A stretch of DNA of 64,000 nt, from positions 2,916,501 through 2,980,500 of the forward strand of contig OX438760.1 of NCBI GenBank assembly GCA_949316235.1. The letters run 5' to 3'. Both the position numbers and the translations under genes were made by a program. The notes below the pieces were generated by a model. The model ran no database searches. It had not been told where the DNA came from and worked only from the letters and a program-made list of their open reading frames with translations. Origin of the DNA: Oegoconia quadripuncta. Lineage: Eukaryota; Arthropoda; Insecta; Lepidoptera; Autostichidae. Shown here in pieces: positions 1-9,577 of the stretch; position 1 is the first letter of the stretch; each line of letters starts with the position of its first letter.

Positions 1-79
1 ATTGAGCAATAAACAAATAAACAAATAAACAAATAAGCAAACAAAGATCCGAACTTTCGCATTTATAATATTAGTTAGA
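1..79 (-). mobile_element. HelA Helitron-like element, 5' end, cut by window edge
   Basis: On the minus strand this begins A|TCTAACTAATATTATAAATG and continues into the GCGAAAGTT motif shared by all HelA copies here. The A just outside the TC terminus fits Helitron insertion between A and T. The rest of the element lies beyond the left edge. The segment at 1-45 is a short AAAC/AAAT-rich stretch. Confidence 0.6.
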
Positions 80-87
80 TTAATGTA

Positions 88-178
88 GGTATCTGTTATC
101 TAGCATCCATAGCACAAGGTTAACTTAGTTTGGGACTAGATGATTGGTGTAAAGTCTGAAATATTTATTTATTTATCG
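88..178 (+). mobile_element. SINE-B, 3' half only
   Basis: It matches the 3' half of the full SINE-B at 9578-9822, with the motifs TATCCATAGCACAAG, TTAGTTTGGGACTAG and TGATTGGTGTAA, and ends in an ATTTATTTATTT tail. The tRNA-like head is missing, so the copy is 5'-truncated. Confidence 0.7.
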
Positions 179-647
179 TTCCTGCTTTAAACGTGCTCCC
201 TAAACTAGGGATAATCTCTACTATAACATACAGGTAATAGATTCGTCAATCTCTGCCAGCTCACTGTACACACTTACCTACTTACCTGGGCATATTATTA
301 CATACCTATCTATAGTAATGAGTTCAACACAGATCACTCGTTCCGTAGTCAGGCACTGTGACGCATCGTTGTGGCCATGAAACACGCACGAATATTATAA
401 ATTATATCAGTGAAAAAAAAACAATCTACTTTGTGCTGTAAACTTCAATGCCTGGGTCGGTTTAGTCGTGATTTCCGCAGTAATTATGTTTATGATACTA
501 ATGTTATTACAAGTAAGTAATTAGACAATTTGTGGCAATATTAAGGTATACCTACTCATTACATTTATTACCAATCAAATTAGATATATACGCTCTTTTA
601 CCATGAATTGATTAGGTAGAGATTCGGCTATTGTAAAATCCTGGCGA
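179..647. other. No feature recognised
   Basis: AT-rich DNA with no open frame of note and no similarity to the repeat families seen elsewhere in the window. Confidence 0.5.
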
Positions 648-867
648 CAATGAATGATCATCAAAATGGAAGGACCAAGTCTTCGATTCCCCAATCTACA
701 TACAAAAAAGTTTAATACTATAAATCTACTATTTGTTACCTAAATTTAGCTACCTCAGTATATACTTAATGATTTAACAAAATCTTTGGTCCCTCCATCC
801 TGACGTCAGAATCTACATGATTGGAAATACAAGACTTCGTCTTTACATTTTGACGATCACAGCAATG
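648..867. mobile_element. Degenerate fold-back element (possible MITE)
   Basis: The first ~55 bases (648-703) and the last ~55 (812-867) are imperfect inverted repeats; for example CATTTTGACGATCAC near the right end pairs with GATGATCAAAATG-like sequence at the left. Several mismatches suggest age. No coding capacity and no clear target duplication were found. Confidence 0.4.
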
Positions 868-1792
868 ATGGTTTACGGAAGCCATTGTTTACATTGCGTC
901 TGCTTAATCTGGTAAAAGATGAGACTTCATCGAATCTAGAAAAGTCACACACATGAACAGCCTCTGCACCGTCACTGCGGATTGGTGGATTTGCATCAAA
1001 CTAAGTGGCCACCTGACAATCACTAGGTAATGTTTTATTTTGATAGGTAACATTTGCATTATAGTCAGTTTTTGAAGTTACCAGGGGGGTTGGGATTTAC
1101 AGTCGCGACTGCTTTCAATTAAAACCTACTGGGCGTGCCGAAGCACGAAAACACTCGTATGAAAATGTCATTGGCGTTCATCTATCCAAAAGCCGATTGC
1201 GCCAGTCGTTGCTTGCTTCCCTAATCAAAAGCGAAATATTTTATTAAACCTATCACATGTAACAAAGACACTGTTCGAACCTCTAGGGCTCCGTCAAATA
1301 TTTACTTTTCCGAAGAGGTTCCTTCGCCAATAAAGTTTGAGAACCTCGCTAGGGCACAATGTACACAATAAGGCAAATAGTTTGGTCCTACAACGTTTAG
1401 ATTCTCAAAAATATTTGATCAGTCCATATAACCGATCAAATTGTAGCTATTCATGCAATAGTTAGACGTGCATTGAGTTGCTTTACCTGTCGTGGTTTTC
1501 ATGCCCATTGCCAAACGCTCGAGATGATAATCTCGCAGTTTTCCTGGCCTCGGTGACGCTGTGGGAAATGTCAACAAGTGAGCGTGCCATTTCCCCTTTA
1601 TGGCGCAAATGTCAATCGCCTTTGTTAGTTATTTGTAGCAAACGTGTTTACTTATTACAAGTATGAGAAAAAGAATTGTAATTGGAGACATAATTTAATG
1701 TGGCATATGATTTTAACATATTTTTAACTAACTAAACTATGAAGGAAATAGATTTGTGGATGAGATGGAGCAATTATCCCAACTAGTCCCAA
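868..1792. other. No gene; unassigned sequence
   Basis: Non-repetitive by comparison with the rest of the window. The open frame at 1478-1666 begins with TTG, has no recognisable domain and is not supported as a gene. Confidence 0.45.
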
Positions 1793-2120
1793 CTAGTATC
1801 ATAAATGCGAAAGTGTGTGTGTGTGTATATATGTTTGTTTGTTACCTCTTTGGACGTTTTTGGATGAAAGGTGGGTAGACAGATTAGGACCTGGGGTTCT
1901 ATTACATAATTTCATCGTTATCGTCGTCGGTTACGTTCTGACATGTGATTGGTTGGCTCATCGCTCGCTCGGCAATTTGACGGTTTCTCATTGGTCAACG
2001 TAATCGATAACGATACCGATGAAATTATATAATCTAAGGGCTGGATTATACAGCATATAGGCTACTTTTTTGCTGAACCGATTTTGATTAAATTTTCCAC
2101 GGGGACCAAGGAAAGCTAGT
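1793..2120 (+). mobile_element. HelB Helitron-like element interrupted by a MITE
   Basis: The left part carries the ATCATAAATGCGAAAG start motif and a TTTGTTTGTTACCTCTTT block. The right part has GCTGAACCGATTTTGAT and ends GGAAAGCTAGT, a CTAG terminus followed by T as expected for Helitrons. HelB differs from HelA in its middle (TTACCTCTTT rather than TTGCTCAATCACGG). A 133-bp inverted-repeat element lies at 1901-2033. Confidence 0.5.
1901..2033. mobile_element. MITE with ~35-bp inverted repeats, nested in HelB
   Basis: Bases 1901-1935 and 1999-2033 are inverted repeats of each other with a few mismatches; both contain ATAATTTCATCG and TATCG. The 63-bp interior has no coding sense. Superfamily not assigned because the target duplication is ambiguous. 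Confidence 0.5.
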
Positions 2121-2208
2121 AGATATATAAATAAGGTAATCCTTTGTAAAATTTTGTATACCATATGAATTTACCTTGACTCATTTCATTGTTAAACACT
2201 GTTGTTAG

Positions 2209-2289
2209 TTGACGACTGTAGGTATACTGTGTTTACAAAAACTATATTGAGTATAGTTTTTGTAGACACGGTATACCTACAGTCGTCAA
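2209..2289 (+). repeat. Near-perfect 38-bp-arm hairpin
   Basis: Arms 2209-2246 and 2252-2289 are complementary over all 38 positions if two U-G wobbles are allowed in the plus-strand RNA; the loop is five bases (TTGAG). Nothing similar is seen elsewhere in the window. It could be a small fold-back element, an old inverted duplication or a small-RNA source. Confidence 0.75.
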
Positions 2290-2598
2290 GACTGCATCTG
2301 CACTGCAATAAAAGAGTACATTACATTGCGTGACACCAAACGAACACTGACTTCAATCCCATTTAGCAATAATCAAGCAATATCTTGGGAATTGATTGCA
2401 AAAATATATTTTACTGTCTGTGTTATTACATCGACATAAGATCGTTAATAACAAGTCATAACGTTGTATGTAGCCCTTTTTATACTCGTGTGTGAATGTA
2501 TTGAAATTTTTACAAAAAGTAAAGTATGCCCATTGTCAATTACTGTAAGATAATGCAAGTGCACAACGCAACTCTTGTTATCCGACAGCCCCAAAAAC

Positions 2599-2730
2599 TC
2601 GGGTTCGTACTTGACCTCAATCACACCTGATGTTAAGTGAAGATGAGGTCGAAGGTGGAAGCGTACTGACCCGGAAACCCCAACAAACGGATACACGCTA
2701 GATGGTTCAAATAAACGATTCTTATTCATT
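2599..2730 (-). mobile_element. SINE-A 3' fragment plus a retroelement tail
   Basis: 2599-2690 matches the minus-orientation SINE-A 3' region (ACTTGACCTCAATCACACC, GAAGATGAGGTCGAAGGTGG, GACCCGGAAACCCCAAC). It is followed by AAATAAACGATTCTTATTC, like the retroelement tail at 6512-6548. Truncated at both ends. Confidence 0.6.
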
Positions 2731-2739
2731 AAAAAAAAG

Positions 2740-3058
2740 AATGTTTATCAAAATAGCTGAATTCCATTCTGTGTATTCTAGCTTTACAAGTCGTGCCACA
2801 GTAAAAAAAACGGATACTCACGTGGTCGGACGGCAGATAACACGGCCACAACATTAACTCCGCCGTTCACATAGGTGTGACGTGTAGATAACAGATAAAG
2901 CGGTTCCACGTCGAGGCTCGTGAGAGATGCAATCTAGTAACGACTGTGATCCGCGATAATTCGACACGCATTTTCTACCTATGCGGTTATCCGCACGAAT
3001 TTTATGTGTGTTTACTCGTTGTATCTGTCGCAGGCAGATCGTTGGATTATCCATTGCA
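2740..3058. other. No feature recognised
   Basis: No repeat match and no credible coding frame; the 66-codon frame at 2854-3054 (minus) shows no domain. Confidence 0.4.
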
Positions 3059-3104
3059 TGAAATGCCTAGACGGGCCGTTAGGTATGGCAAATATTTCCT
3101 ACAT
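3059..3104 (-). repeat. Repeat B copy
   Basis: The reverse complement reads TAGGAAATATTTGCCATACC then TAACGGCCCGTCTAGGCATT, closely matching 10024-10070 and 4132-4165. In those two places repeat B follows a HelA fragment; here it stands alone. Confidence 0.6.
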
Positions 3105-3148
3105 AATTGGAAACTGCGCTAACTGTCTATGTTTCTATCTATGTAGTG

Positions 3149-3535
3149 ATCTATGGTTGTATATGTAGTAAGGATTAATCATCCTCTATTTTCGTACAAC
3201 AATTATAAATAGGTCTCTTTGTATATTCTTTGTGATTTAGTTAGTTAATAGTCTATTTTATTCTTAAGTATTGAAACTGTTTACCTGTGTGTACGCTGTG
3301 TTCACATCCAGTAGGATATATTCAGTTAATTATGTCGTAATGTTGGGTAAGATTGAAAATATTTTGAATTTATTTATTTATTAAATAAACCAACAGCGTT
3401 ATAGTTGTGTATAAATATTACCAAGTACGAATACAAAAAATAAGGCAAATTACAGGTTTCATCATATAAACTATTATAGTTTTTTTTTTTTTTTTTTGAA
3501 TTGTATCCAGTTTTGTGAAATGTTTAAAAAAAAAA
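3149..3535 (+). mobile_element. Retroelement E 3' region with poly(A), interrupted by an insertion
   Basis: It matches the inverted copy at 62249-62505 (shared blocks include TCTATGGTTGTAT, GATTAATCATCCTC and TCCAGTAGGATA). Both copies end with CCAGTTTTGTG and an A-run (here 3526-3535), which gives the orientation. The copy at 62.3 kb lacks the block 3371-3493, showing that this block is a later insertion. No coding frame survives. Confidence 0.6.
3371..3493 (-). mobile_element. Short retroelement inserted in E with a 9-bp target duplication
   Basis: The 123-bp block is absent from the other E copy and is flanked by TTTTGAATT on both sides (3362-3370 and 3494-3502). On the minus strand it ends GGTTTATTTAATAAATAAAT, a SINE or LINE-like AAAT tail, so it is probably a minus-orientation retroelement. 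Part of the duplication is T-rich, so its exact length is uncertain. Confidence 0.55.
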
Positions 3536-3635
3536 CTGGAGGCGTTCCACTGCGTAGCGCTCCTCGGTAGTATTCGAAGCAACCTAATCAATCCACTTTG
3601 AGAAATACAGTTATAACCTAACTAGTCTAATCTAA

Positions 3636-4132
3636 GTATTATTATAAATGCGAAAGTTTAGATGTTTGTTTATTTGTTTGTTGCTCAATCATGGCGATAC
3701 TGATGAACTGATTTGGATGAAAATTGGTAAATACGAAAAACATTTTTTTTATGCACAACGGGTTAGCACTTGACCTCAATCACACCTGATTTTAAGTTAA
3801 AGTGAGGGCGAAGGTGGTGGCGTACTGACCCGGAAAACCCATCTTATTTGGCGGACTGGCTATCTTATCTCTGACAACCGGAACACAACAATGATATTAA
3901 CATTGCTGTTTGGCGGCAGATTTAGATAAGATGGCGGTAGCTAGCCAGGCGGACATTTTAATATGCCCTACCACCGACCAAACCGAGTACTAAATGTGTA
4001 CCCCGCTGGAGATCCAACCCGCGACCTCCGAATCGTAAACCCAATGTTGTTTACATTGAATCACTAAGGCGATATGATATTTTTATCCCAATAAAGTGAG
4101 TAGTTCCGGGATAAAAAAAATTCCGTGATAAA
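3636..4132 (+). mobile_element. HelA copy split by a SINE-A insertion
   Basis: The left part (3636-3742) has the ATTATAAATGCGAAAGTTTA, TTGTTGCTCAATCATGG and GATTTGGATGAAA blocks. The right part resumes at 4074 with GATATTTTTATCCCAATAAA and GTGAGTAGTTCCGGGATA. Joining the two restores the order seen in the uninterrupted copy at 9838-10013. The CTAG end is missing; repeat B follows directly. Confidence 0.65.
3743..4073 (-). mobile_element. SINE-A, near full length, inserted in HelA
   Basis: Read on the minus strand it has a tRNA-like head with a B-box-like GGTTGGATCTC near 4010, then the body with ACCACCATC/AGCTAGCC, GGTTGTCAGAGATAAG and GGGTTTTCCGGGTCAG, ending GTTGTGCATAAAAAAAA. SINEs of this type are pol III transcripts copied by LINE enzymes; that role is family knowledge, not seen here. 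Confidence 0.7.
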
Positions 4133-4200
4133 GGCCATACATAACGATCCGCCTGGGCATTTCATGAAATGGCTAATCCAACTGTACAACATTAGGCTGC
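4132..4200 (+). repeat. Repeat B copy adjoining HelA
   Basis: It shares CCATACATAACGATCCGCC and the block around TGGCTAATCCAACTGTACAA with 10032-10100, at high identity. As there, it lies immediately downstream of a HelA copy that lacks its usual CTAG end. Confidence 0.6.
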
Positions 4201-4642
4201 GCTCCGGTCACGTCTTGAAAAAAGTTTGCTTTCCTAATGAAGAAGTCGCCGTTAATTCTGAAACATGTGGACGAGATATTCAACATCGTTTAATGGAATG
4301 TGATTGGATCATCGTTACGATCATTAAAACTTAATGTTAAGGATTTGGGATTATTCCAAGGTATTGTGTCATCTTCACTGTCAGATAAAGTCAGGCTGTT
4401 ATATCGTTTTGTGGATGTAAGTTTGTACCTAACGAGTTATTAATTGTAGTAGTGATAGTGATTGTTTCGGGGTACTATGGAACTGACTTGGCCGCATAGT
4501 GACTCAAAGTTCCGAAAATAAAGAGAGAAAAAAGAACCTTAATCTAAAGCAGAAAGGGGCTTATTAGATATCGCTAACGGAAAGCACTTATTCAAGAATA
4601 ATAACCATTTATTAAGGATTTGTATATACAACACGACACAAA
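4201..4642. other. No gene; unassigned sequence
   Basis: The piece after repeat B may be more of the same element (ends near AATAAAGAGAGAAAA at 4517-4532, which looks like a retroelement 3' tail), but I cannot match it to another copy here. Confidence 0.35.
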
Positions 4643-5082
4643 AAAATAATGTACCAATGTGTTCCGATATCCGACTGCTTTTAAACGGTGACGGAAAACA
4701 TCGTGAGGTAACCTGCGTTTTTTTTTATGCACAACGGGTTGGTACTTGTCCTCAATCACAGCTGATGTTAAGGTGGAAGCGTACTGACCCGGAAACCCCA
4801 ACATATTTGGAGGACTAGCTATCTTATCTCTGACATCCGGAACACAACAATGCTGTTAATATTGCTGTTTGGCTGCAGATTTAGATAAGATGGTGGTAGC
4901 TAGCCAGGCGGACATTTAAAATGCCCTACCACCAACCAAATGCCTGAGAAATAAATATTCAAGGGCATGTAAAGTCCCCAACCCGCATTGGGCCAGCGTG
5001 GTGGACTATGGCCCATACTCCCTCATAAGAGGGAAGGCCTATATCCCTGCAGTGGGATGTTTACGGGTTATGATGAATCTAA
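4643..5082 (+). mobile_element. SINE-D body and tail, split by SINE-A
   Basis: Left part 4643-4717 (GTACCAATGTG, CCGACTGCTTTTAAACG) and right part 4938-5082 (TGCCTGAGAAATAAA, AACCCGCATTGGGCCAGCGT, CCTGCAGTGGGATGTTTACG) are consecutive in the full copy at 8386-8671. The tRNA-like head is missing. TGC borders the inserted SINE on both sides. Confidence 0.7.
4718..4937 (-). mobile_element. SINE-A, 5'-truncated, inserted in SINE-D
   Basis: The T-run at 4718-4726 is the minus-strand poly(A). The body runs through GTACTGACCCGGAAACCCCA and GATGGTGGTAGCTAGCCAGG to the ACCACCAACCAAA block, with the tRNA-like head absent. It is younger than its SINE-D host. Confidence 0.7.
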
Positions 5083-5098
5083 ACGGCTAGACAAATAT

Positions 5099-5475
5099 CG
5101 AAGTGCATTGTGTCGTTAGATTCGTCTTTACACGTGGAGTGTCGTAGGATACACTTGAAGGAGTTTTGGATGCGGCGATTCCTCGAGGAATGACACAACC
5201 AACTTTTCTTAATAATATCTGTGTATTCAGCTCTTCACATGAACGGTACACCACCAAACATCGAAGTAATTAATTATCTAATTCTAACAAGGAAATCGTA
5301 CATTAAAAATATTGCTCATGCATGACGTCTGTATGAATTTATTTGAATTCCGAGAGCCCGACCAAAGAGTTACCATACGCGGTATAAATGTTAGTGACCA
5401 AGACGCTACATCCTCTATGGCAAAACTTCAACATGGCGCCCGTGAAAAGCTAAATATGATGTCGGATTCTTGGTT
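5099..5475 (+). repeat. CGA repeat fragments
   Basis: 5099-5185 (TGTCGTTAGATTCGTCTT, GTGTCGTAGGATACACTTGA) and 5428-5475 (CTTCAACATGGCGCCCG, ATGATGTCGG) correspond to successive parts of the repeat at 33194-33440 and 51272-51720. The stretch between them has no match in this window. Class unknown. Confidence 0.5.
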
Positions 5476-5478
5476 TTT

Positions 5479-5612
5479 AATACAATACAATACAAATACA
5501 CTTTATTGCACAAAAGGAGAATATACATTTTATAAAGCACAATTCTGAAAAGAGTAAAATTAGGCGGCCTTATCACTAAGAGCGATCTCTTCCAAGCAAC
5601 CTTTGGGTGTAG
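5479..5612 (-). mobile_element. Retroelement F, 3' end
   Basis: On the minus strand it reads AGAGATCGCTCTTAGTGATA, then GGCCGCCTAAT, then TTGTGCAATAAAGTGTATTT, and ends in TTGTATTGTATT repeats. Five other F ends in the window share these parts. The TTGTA tail is typical of LINEs that end in short tandem units rather than poly(A). No ORF remains. Confidence 0.65.
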
Positions 5613-6299
5613 GAGTATAACTTTATAGAACAGGTAGGTTGGGTAAAATACGAATGCAGATATGAAATTGCTACATAATTAATTACTTATTTAATAAACA
5701 AAAATGGAAACCATACATTTATATTATATACATAAATAGCTATATATAAAATACTACACATATACTTAAATACCTTATAAATATGTAATAAAAGAATTAA
5801 ACAATTTGTAAAGCAAAATTACTAATTGATGATGACCGGTGAATAAAAAATAATTAATAAATAAATGAATAAAAAGAAAGTTTAAAACTAATATTGTTTT
5901 TAAGTTTAGATTAAACGAGGGGACGACGACGATAGCTTCTAACAGAGTTAGTTTGGTTTTAGGGTTTTATAAATATTGCAATTATAATTATTGTCATACT
6001 CTTTTGTCAGTAAGTAAATAAAAACATCTGACCGATTGGTGTACCCAGTAGGTAGCAAGTAACCCTGCCGTAATCCGGGGCCCCTGCGCAATATGATGTA
6101 TGTTGAAGGACATTGCTACCTCAAGACGCCTCATAGTTAATGAATATAGTCGAAAGACCTTTGAATCTTCCGCTGATTGTTCTAAGGTAATAGCAGTAGT
6201 GGAAATATACACTTCCACTAAATTAAATCATAAGTGGCAAAATAAAAGCACCCTGTAAGGTGGAATATGCCCTGGATTAAAACATAGGACATTCTGCTC
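5613..6299. other. AT-rich stretch, possibly upstream part of the F copy
   Basis: 5640-5880 is very AT-rich and resembles in composition the sequence beside the F-like copy at 10540-10800, so it may be F 3'-untranslated sequence. The rest has no match. The frame at 5994-6218 (minus) shows no domain. Confidence 0.3.
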
Positions 6300-6548
6300 A
6301 TTATTGTACCTCACGTGGCGTCCGTGCGTCACTGGCCATTTGGGGGCACTGAAAACCAGCGCTGTGATTCGTCGCAGCATGAGCTGAGTGCTAACCCATT
6401 TGTGCACGCCGCAACACGTGACAGCATTGTCGGGATCTTCTTCATAATTGTATTTCTGTTTTGGCTATAACTTATTACTTCTTTGTTTTTGCATCGTGTT
6501 GTGGCGTTCATAATAAACTATTCTTATTCTCTTATTCTTATTCTTATT
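6300..6548 (+). mobile_element. Retroelement 3' end with TTCTTA-type tail
   Basis: The end reads TTCATAATAAACTATTCTTA followed by repeated TTATTC units to 6548. A polyadenylation-like AATAAA just before a short tandem tail is a LINE or SINE 3' signature; a similar end is at 2708-2730. The upstream limit is uncertain and no ORF is visible. Confidence 0.4.
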
Positions 6549-6743
6549 TTTTATCCAGGTAAAGTGAGTAGTGATAAGGTCGCCAAATTGTACATTCTAT
6601 TCTTACCACTTTTCTGAAATTGTATTTTCTTTTCTGTTGTGTAACAACGTATATTTGTATTGTATTGTAGATCCCGCGGGTTAAACAAATTATACATATC
6701 CGCGATTAATCCACACAGGCGAAGCTGCGGGCAGAAAACTAGT
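6549..6743 (+). mobile_element. HelA 3' end split by an F insertion
   Basis: Left piece TTATCCAGGTAAAGTGAGTA and right piece GATCCCGCGGGTTAAACAAA join to give the standard HelA 3' region, ending AGGCGAAGCTGCGGGC then AGAAAACTAGT. The CTAG|T terminus and the GC-rich hairpin about 11 bases upstream fit Helitron ends. Confidence 0.65.
6572..6666 (+). mobile_element. Short F element nested in HelA
   Basis: It starts TGATAAGGTCGCC and ends in the TTGTATTGTATTG tail, with GTAG on each side (6568-6571 and 6667-6670) as a probable 4-bp target duplication. It is 5'-truncated and non-coding. Confidence 0.65.
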
Positions 6744-6760
6744 AAATAATAAACTTAGCA

Positions 6761-6985
6761 TCTAACAAATATTATAAATGCCAAAGTTTGGATGTTTGCT
6801 TTATTGTTGCTCAATCACGTTGTAACGGATGAACGGATTTGGATGAAATTTGGTATGTCGGTAGAACATACCCTGAATTAAAATATTGATTTTTTTTATC
6901 CCGATAAAGTAAGTAGGTCCGCGGGAGAATCTTCCGCGATAAAGTTAATCCGCGCAGACGAAGCCGCGGCGTGCGGAAAGCTGGT
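6761..6985 (+). mobile_element. HelA, full length (about 225 bp)
   Basis: It starts A|TCTAACAAATATTATAAATG, keeps the TTGTTGCTCAATCACG and TTTTATCCCGATAAAGT blocks, and ends GCGGAAAGCTGG|T. With no ORF it is a non-autonomous copy. In such elements rolling-circle helicase/replicase would be supplied elsewhere (family knowledge). Confidence 0.65.
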
Positions 6986-7601
6986 AATATTAGTATTAAT
7001 AATATAGTCGCTCTGACCGGCAACATCTGTACATTGTTAGAGAATGTAACGATTTACTTCTGACACACTTCTAATTGTAGTATAGATTTGGAAAAAATAT
7101 TTAATACTTATCTTACTTGAATGTCATCGTTTAAATTTTATTGCATACGTAGTCATAATATATGTATTACCAATGAAATAATTAGTCTGAGACAGGCATT
7201 TCTGAATTTCCCTAAACAAAGATATGCCGTAATTCAAAAATGCCTGTCTCCGACAAAATAATGCCGGCCGCACGCCATGTCTAATCTTTAAAATGCCTGC
7301 ATGATATTTCAGCGTCGTCACCACATCACCAGACACAATAGAAGTTTTGTTGATATTACGTCGGGATCCGGGTTCTGTCCCGGAACGTGTTAAGGAGGTT
7401 AAGTCTTGTTAATTTAACAATTTAAAAAGCAACTTCAATTTCATATGCCATATTAAATATTATGGGTACCGATACTTTGTTTGTACAATATTTTCGTTAC
7501 GACTGCCGCTCTCAGATGACCACACGGCCCCTGTTTTGAGACTTCTTTGCTTGTTTACAAACATCAGTTACATTTGGATTGTTGTGCGACCTTACCGACA
7601 T
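6986..7601. other. No gene; contains one short hairpin
   Basis: No repeat match except the hairpin listed at 7189-7250. The frame at 7124-7336 (minus) overlaps that hairpin and has no domain. Confidence 0.4.
7189..7250. repeat. Hairpin with 20-bp arms and 22-nt loop
   Basis: GAGACAGGCATTTCTGAATT (7189-7208) pairs with 7231-7250 at 19 of 20 positions. The 62-nt size and loop length fall in the range of insect pre-miRNA-like hairpins, but a plain inverted repeat is equally possible. Confidence 0.55.
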
Positions 7602-7645
7602 TACCTCATCATCATATCAGCCGCAGGATGTCCACTACATGCTTC
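7602..7645 (-). mobile_element. RTE LINE, extreme 3' tip
   Basis: TCATCATCATATCAGCCGCA and GGATGTCCACT are the reverse complement of the RTE ORF2 end and 3' tail, as in the longer copy at 62866-63015. Only the last ~45 bases are present. Confidence 0.5.
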
Positions 7646-7988
7646 CACATGACCTCCATGACCCCCGAGCCTCCAACAATCACGTACTTTGCGGCTTTGA
7701 ACCGCCAAAATTGACGAAACAACCAACATTTCCACTCTTCATCTACGGTTTGCATAATCAAATCTTAACCAAATTTATATATGACCATTCTGGCAGTGAG
7801 CCCTATTATTTTTTTTTCATCAAAATCGGTTAACACTTGACGAAGATATCGTGTTATTTTGAAGTCGTTTAAAAAGCATCACAAAGCTTCACTGCATATA
7901 TTGGCTTCAATATCTGCCCGATCGAGAATTGAATCCGGAACTCACGGCTCAGAAGATGGATACATTATTGATTACGCTGTATATCAAG
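7646..7988. other. No feature recognised
   Basis: The 84-codon frame at 7579-7833 starts with TTG and overlaps the RTE tip; no domain is seen. Confidence 0.4.
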
Positions 7989-8127
7989 GGTCTGTAAAGT
8001 TGGGAATCTCAAGAATTATGAATCTGTAGGGTTGAATGTTGAGTTGGGAATCTGTAGAATTAAGAGTCTGTAGAATTGGGAATTTGTAGAGACATGAATC
8101 TGTAAAGGAAATCTGTAGAATTGGGAC
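7989..8127. repeat. Imperfect tandem repeat, about 20-bp unit
   Basis: Six or so irregular copies of a unit containing AATCTGTAGAATTGGG follow one another. Units differ by substitutions and small indels, so it is a diverged minisatellite. Confidence 0.65.
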
Positions 8128-8385
8128 AAAACCTTGGTCTTAGAAGAAGAATCAGTATCCCACTCTACAATGTGAACTTTATGCCATCCACACATTTCTA
8201 GTGACCACAATCTTGAAATTGGCACGAAAGCAGCTCTTATAACACAACAGAAGAAGTAAATATAAAAATAAGTAATTTTAAATTTTGTGTGAAATTATTA
8301 CGAGACAAAGTTAGTTTTGCGGTTTTCTTGATGTGAATTCTACGTAACTAAGTACATATTAAATTTATCAATAGCAAGGTAATAT

Positions 8386-8671
8386 GAGCGTCGGTGGATC
8401 AGCCGTTAAGACGCGGTCTCTCAATTTGGGAGATCCGGGTTCGATTGCCAGGCAGGCCATGTACCAATTAGTTTTTAAATTTAATTTAATTACTTATGTG
8501 CATTTATACGACTGCTCTTAAACGCTGCATGCTTGAGAAATAAAATTCTATGGCATGTGAAGTCCCCAACCCGCATTGGGCCAGCGTGGTGGACTATGGC
8601 CCATACTCCCTCATATACGAGGGAAGGCCTATATCCCTGCAGTGGGATGTTTACGGGCTGAGATGATGAAT
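8386..8671 (+). mobile_element. SINE-D, full length
   Basis: The tRNA-like head begins GAGCGTCGGTGGATCAGCC (A-box-like) with a B-box-like GGTTCGATTGCC at about 8430. The body has CGACTGCTCTTAAACG, and the tail region has AACCCGCATTGGGCCAGCGT, GGCCTATATCCCTGCAGTGG and GGGCTGAGATGATGAA. The last ~50 bases resemble the RTE 3' end. A second full copy lies at 35455-35757 in the opposite orientation. Confidence 0.7.
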
Positions 8672-8947
8672 GTAGGTAAGAGTAATTAATATTCGGACCT
8701 CACCGGTAACATTTTTTTGTACAATTTTTTTCTGGAGGCGAAGAGGTCAAAGGTTCACTCATTGACTTCTTTTTAAAAATATATCTTTTGTTTCAGGTAA
8801 GAGAGTCTTCGCTTTATCAGACCGGGCATTGAGTTCGCCTGTTTAATTTTAATTGGCAGGTAAGAAATGTAATTTTTTCTCGTGTAGGCATACATTACAC
8901 AAACGAGCGTTCGCGCAATTTATAAATTAAGACCTTCAGTGTCACTT

Positions 8948-9150
8948 AGAGATAGGTTCAAAGTAACATTCTAACCTTATCGTCACAGCACATTTTTGAA
9001 AATCTACTGTGTGTCAAAGAAAACGCGAAAATTAGGAAAAATAGTGCTAAACATGATGTTTTGACATCATTGTACTTGATCATCATTGACTTGTATTGAC
9101 AAGAAACAAAGATAAACTTGCAGGTCACATAAGTCGTCTCCGCAAAGTCC
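8948..9150 (+). repeat. Repeat A copy
   Basis: It matches 30215-30362 (shared GTCACAGCACATTTTTGAAA, AGGTCACATAAGTCG and TCCGCAAAGTC-type blocks). The two copies differ by a ~40-bp segment around 9055-9095. No termini or coding frame identify the class. Confidence 0.5.
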
Positions 9151-9577
9151 TCTTCTGCCATACCCAGCACTACCCACTATCAATGTACATTTTAAGATAT
9201 CAACATCGTCTGTTATCGAATTCAATGTCATTTGGTTTTTTCTTGGCTATCTGATACGGATCCATCCGTCACAGTGTGGCCCACAAGTAGTGCGGAACGG
9301 TGTTTGTTGTATAGACAACGAAAAATAAAGGTTTACATTCGATTTACAAATTCAAATCTTGCGTCACGACTGTGTGTGCTGTGCATTGGTAACCACCAAA
9401 GCAAGGGATAGACAGAAAAATTTAACATTTACAACCCTTTGGGAACAATCGATTATATCATCCCGATATTCCAGATAGGCCAAATCAACTGTATTAAACT
9501 GCTAAGATGCTGCTCCCGAGTTGAATCTTAAATAGTTCTTAAGCCTTCTTTAGTGTGTCTTGTTGGTAATAACTGTT
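9151..9577. other. No feature recognised
   Basis: Unmatched AT-rich sequence without credible coding frames. Confidence 0.4.
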
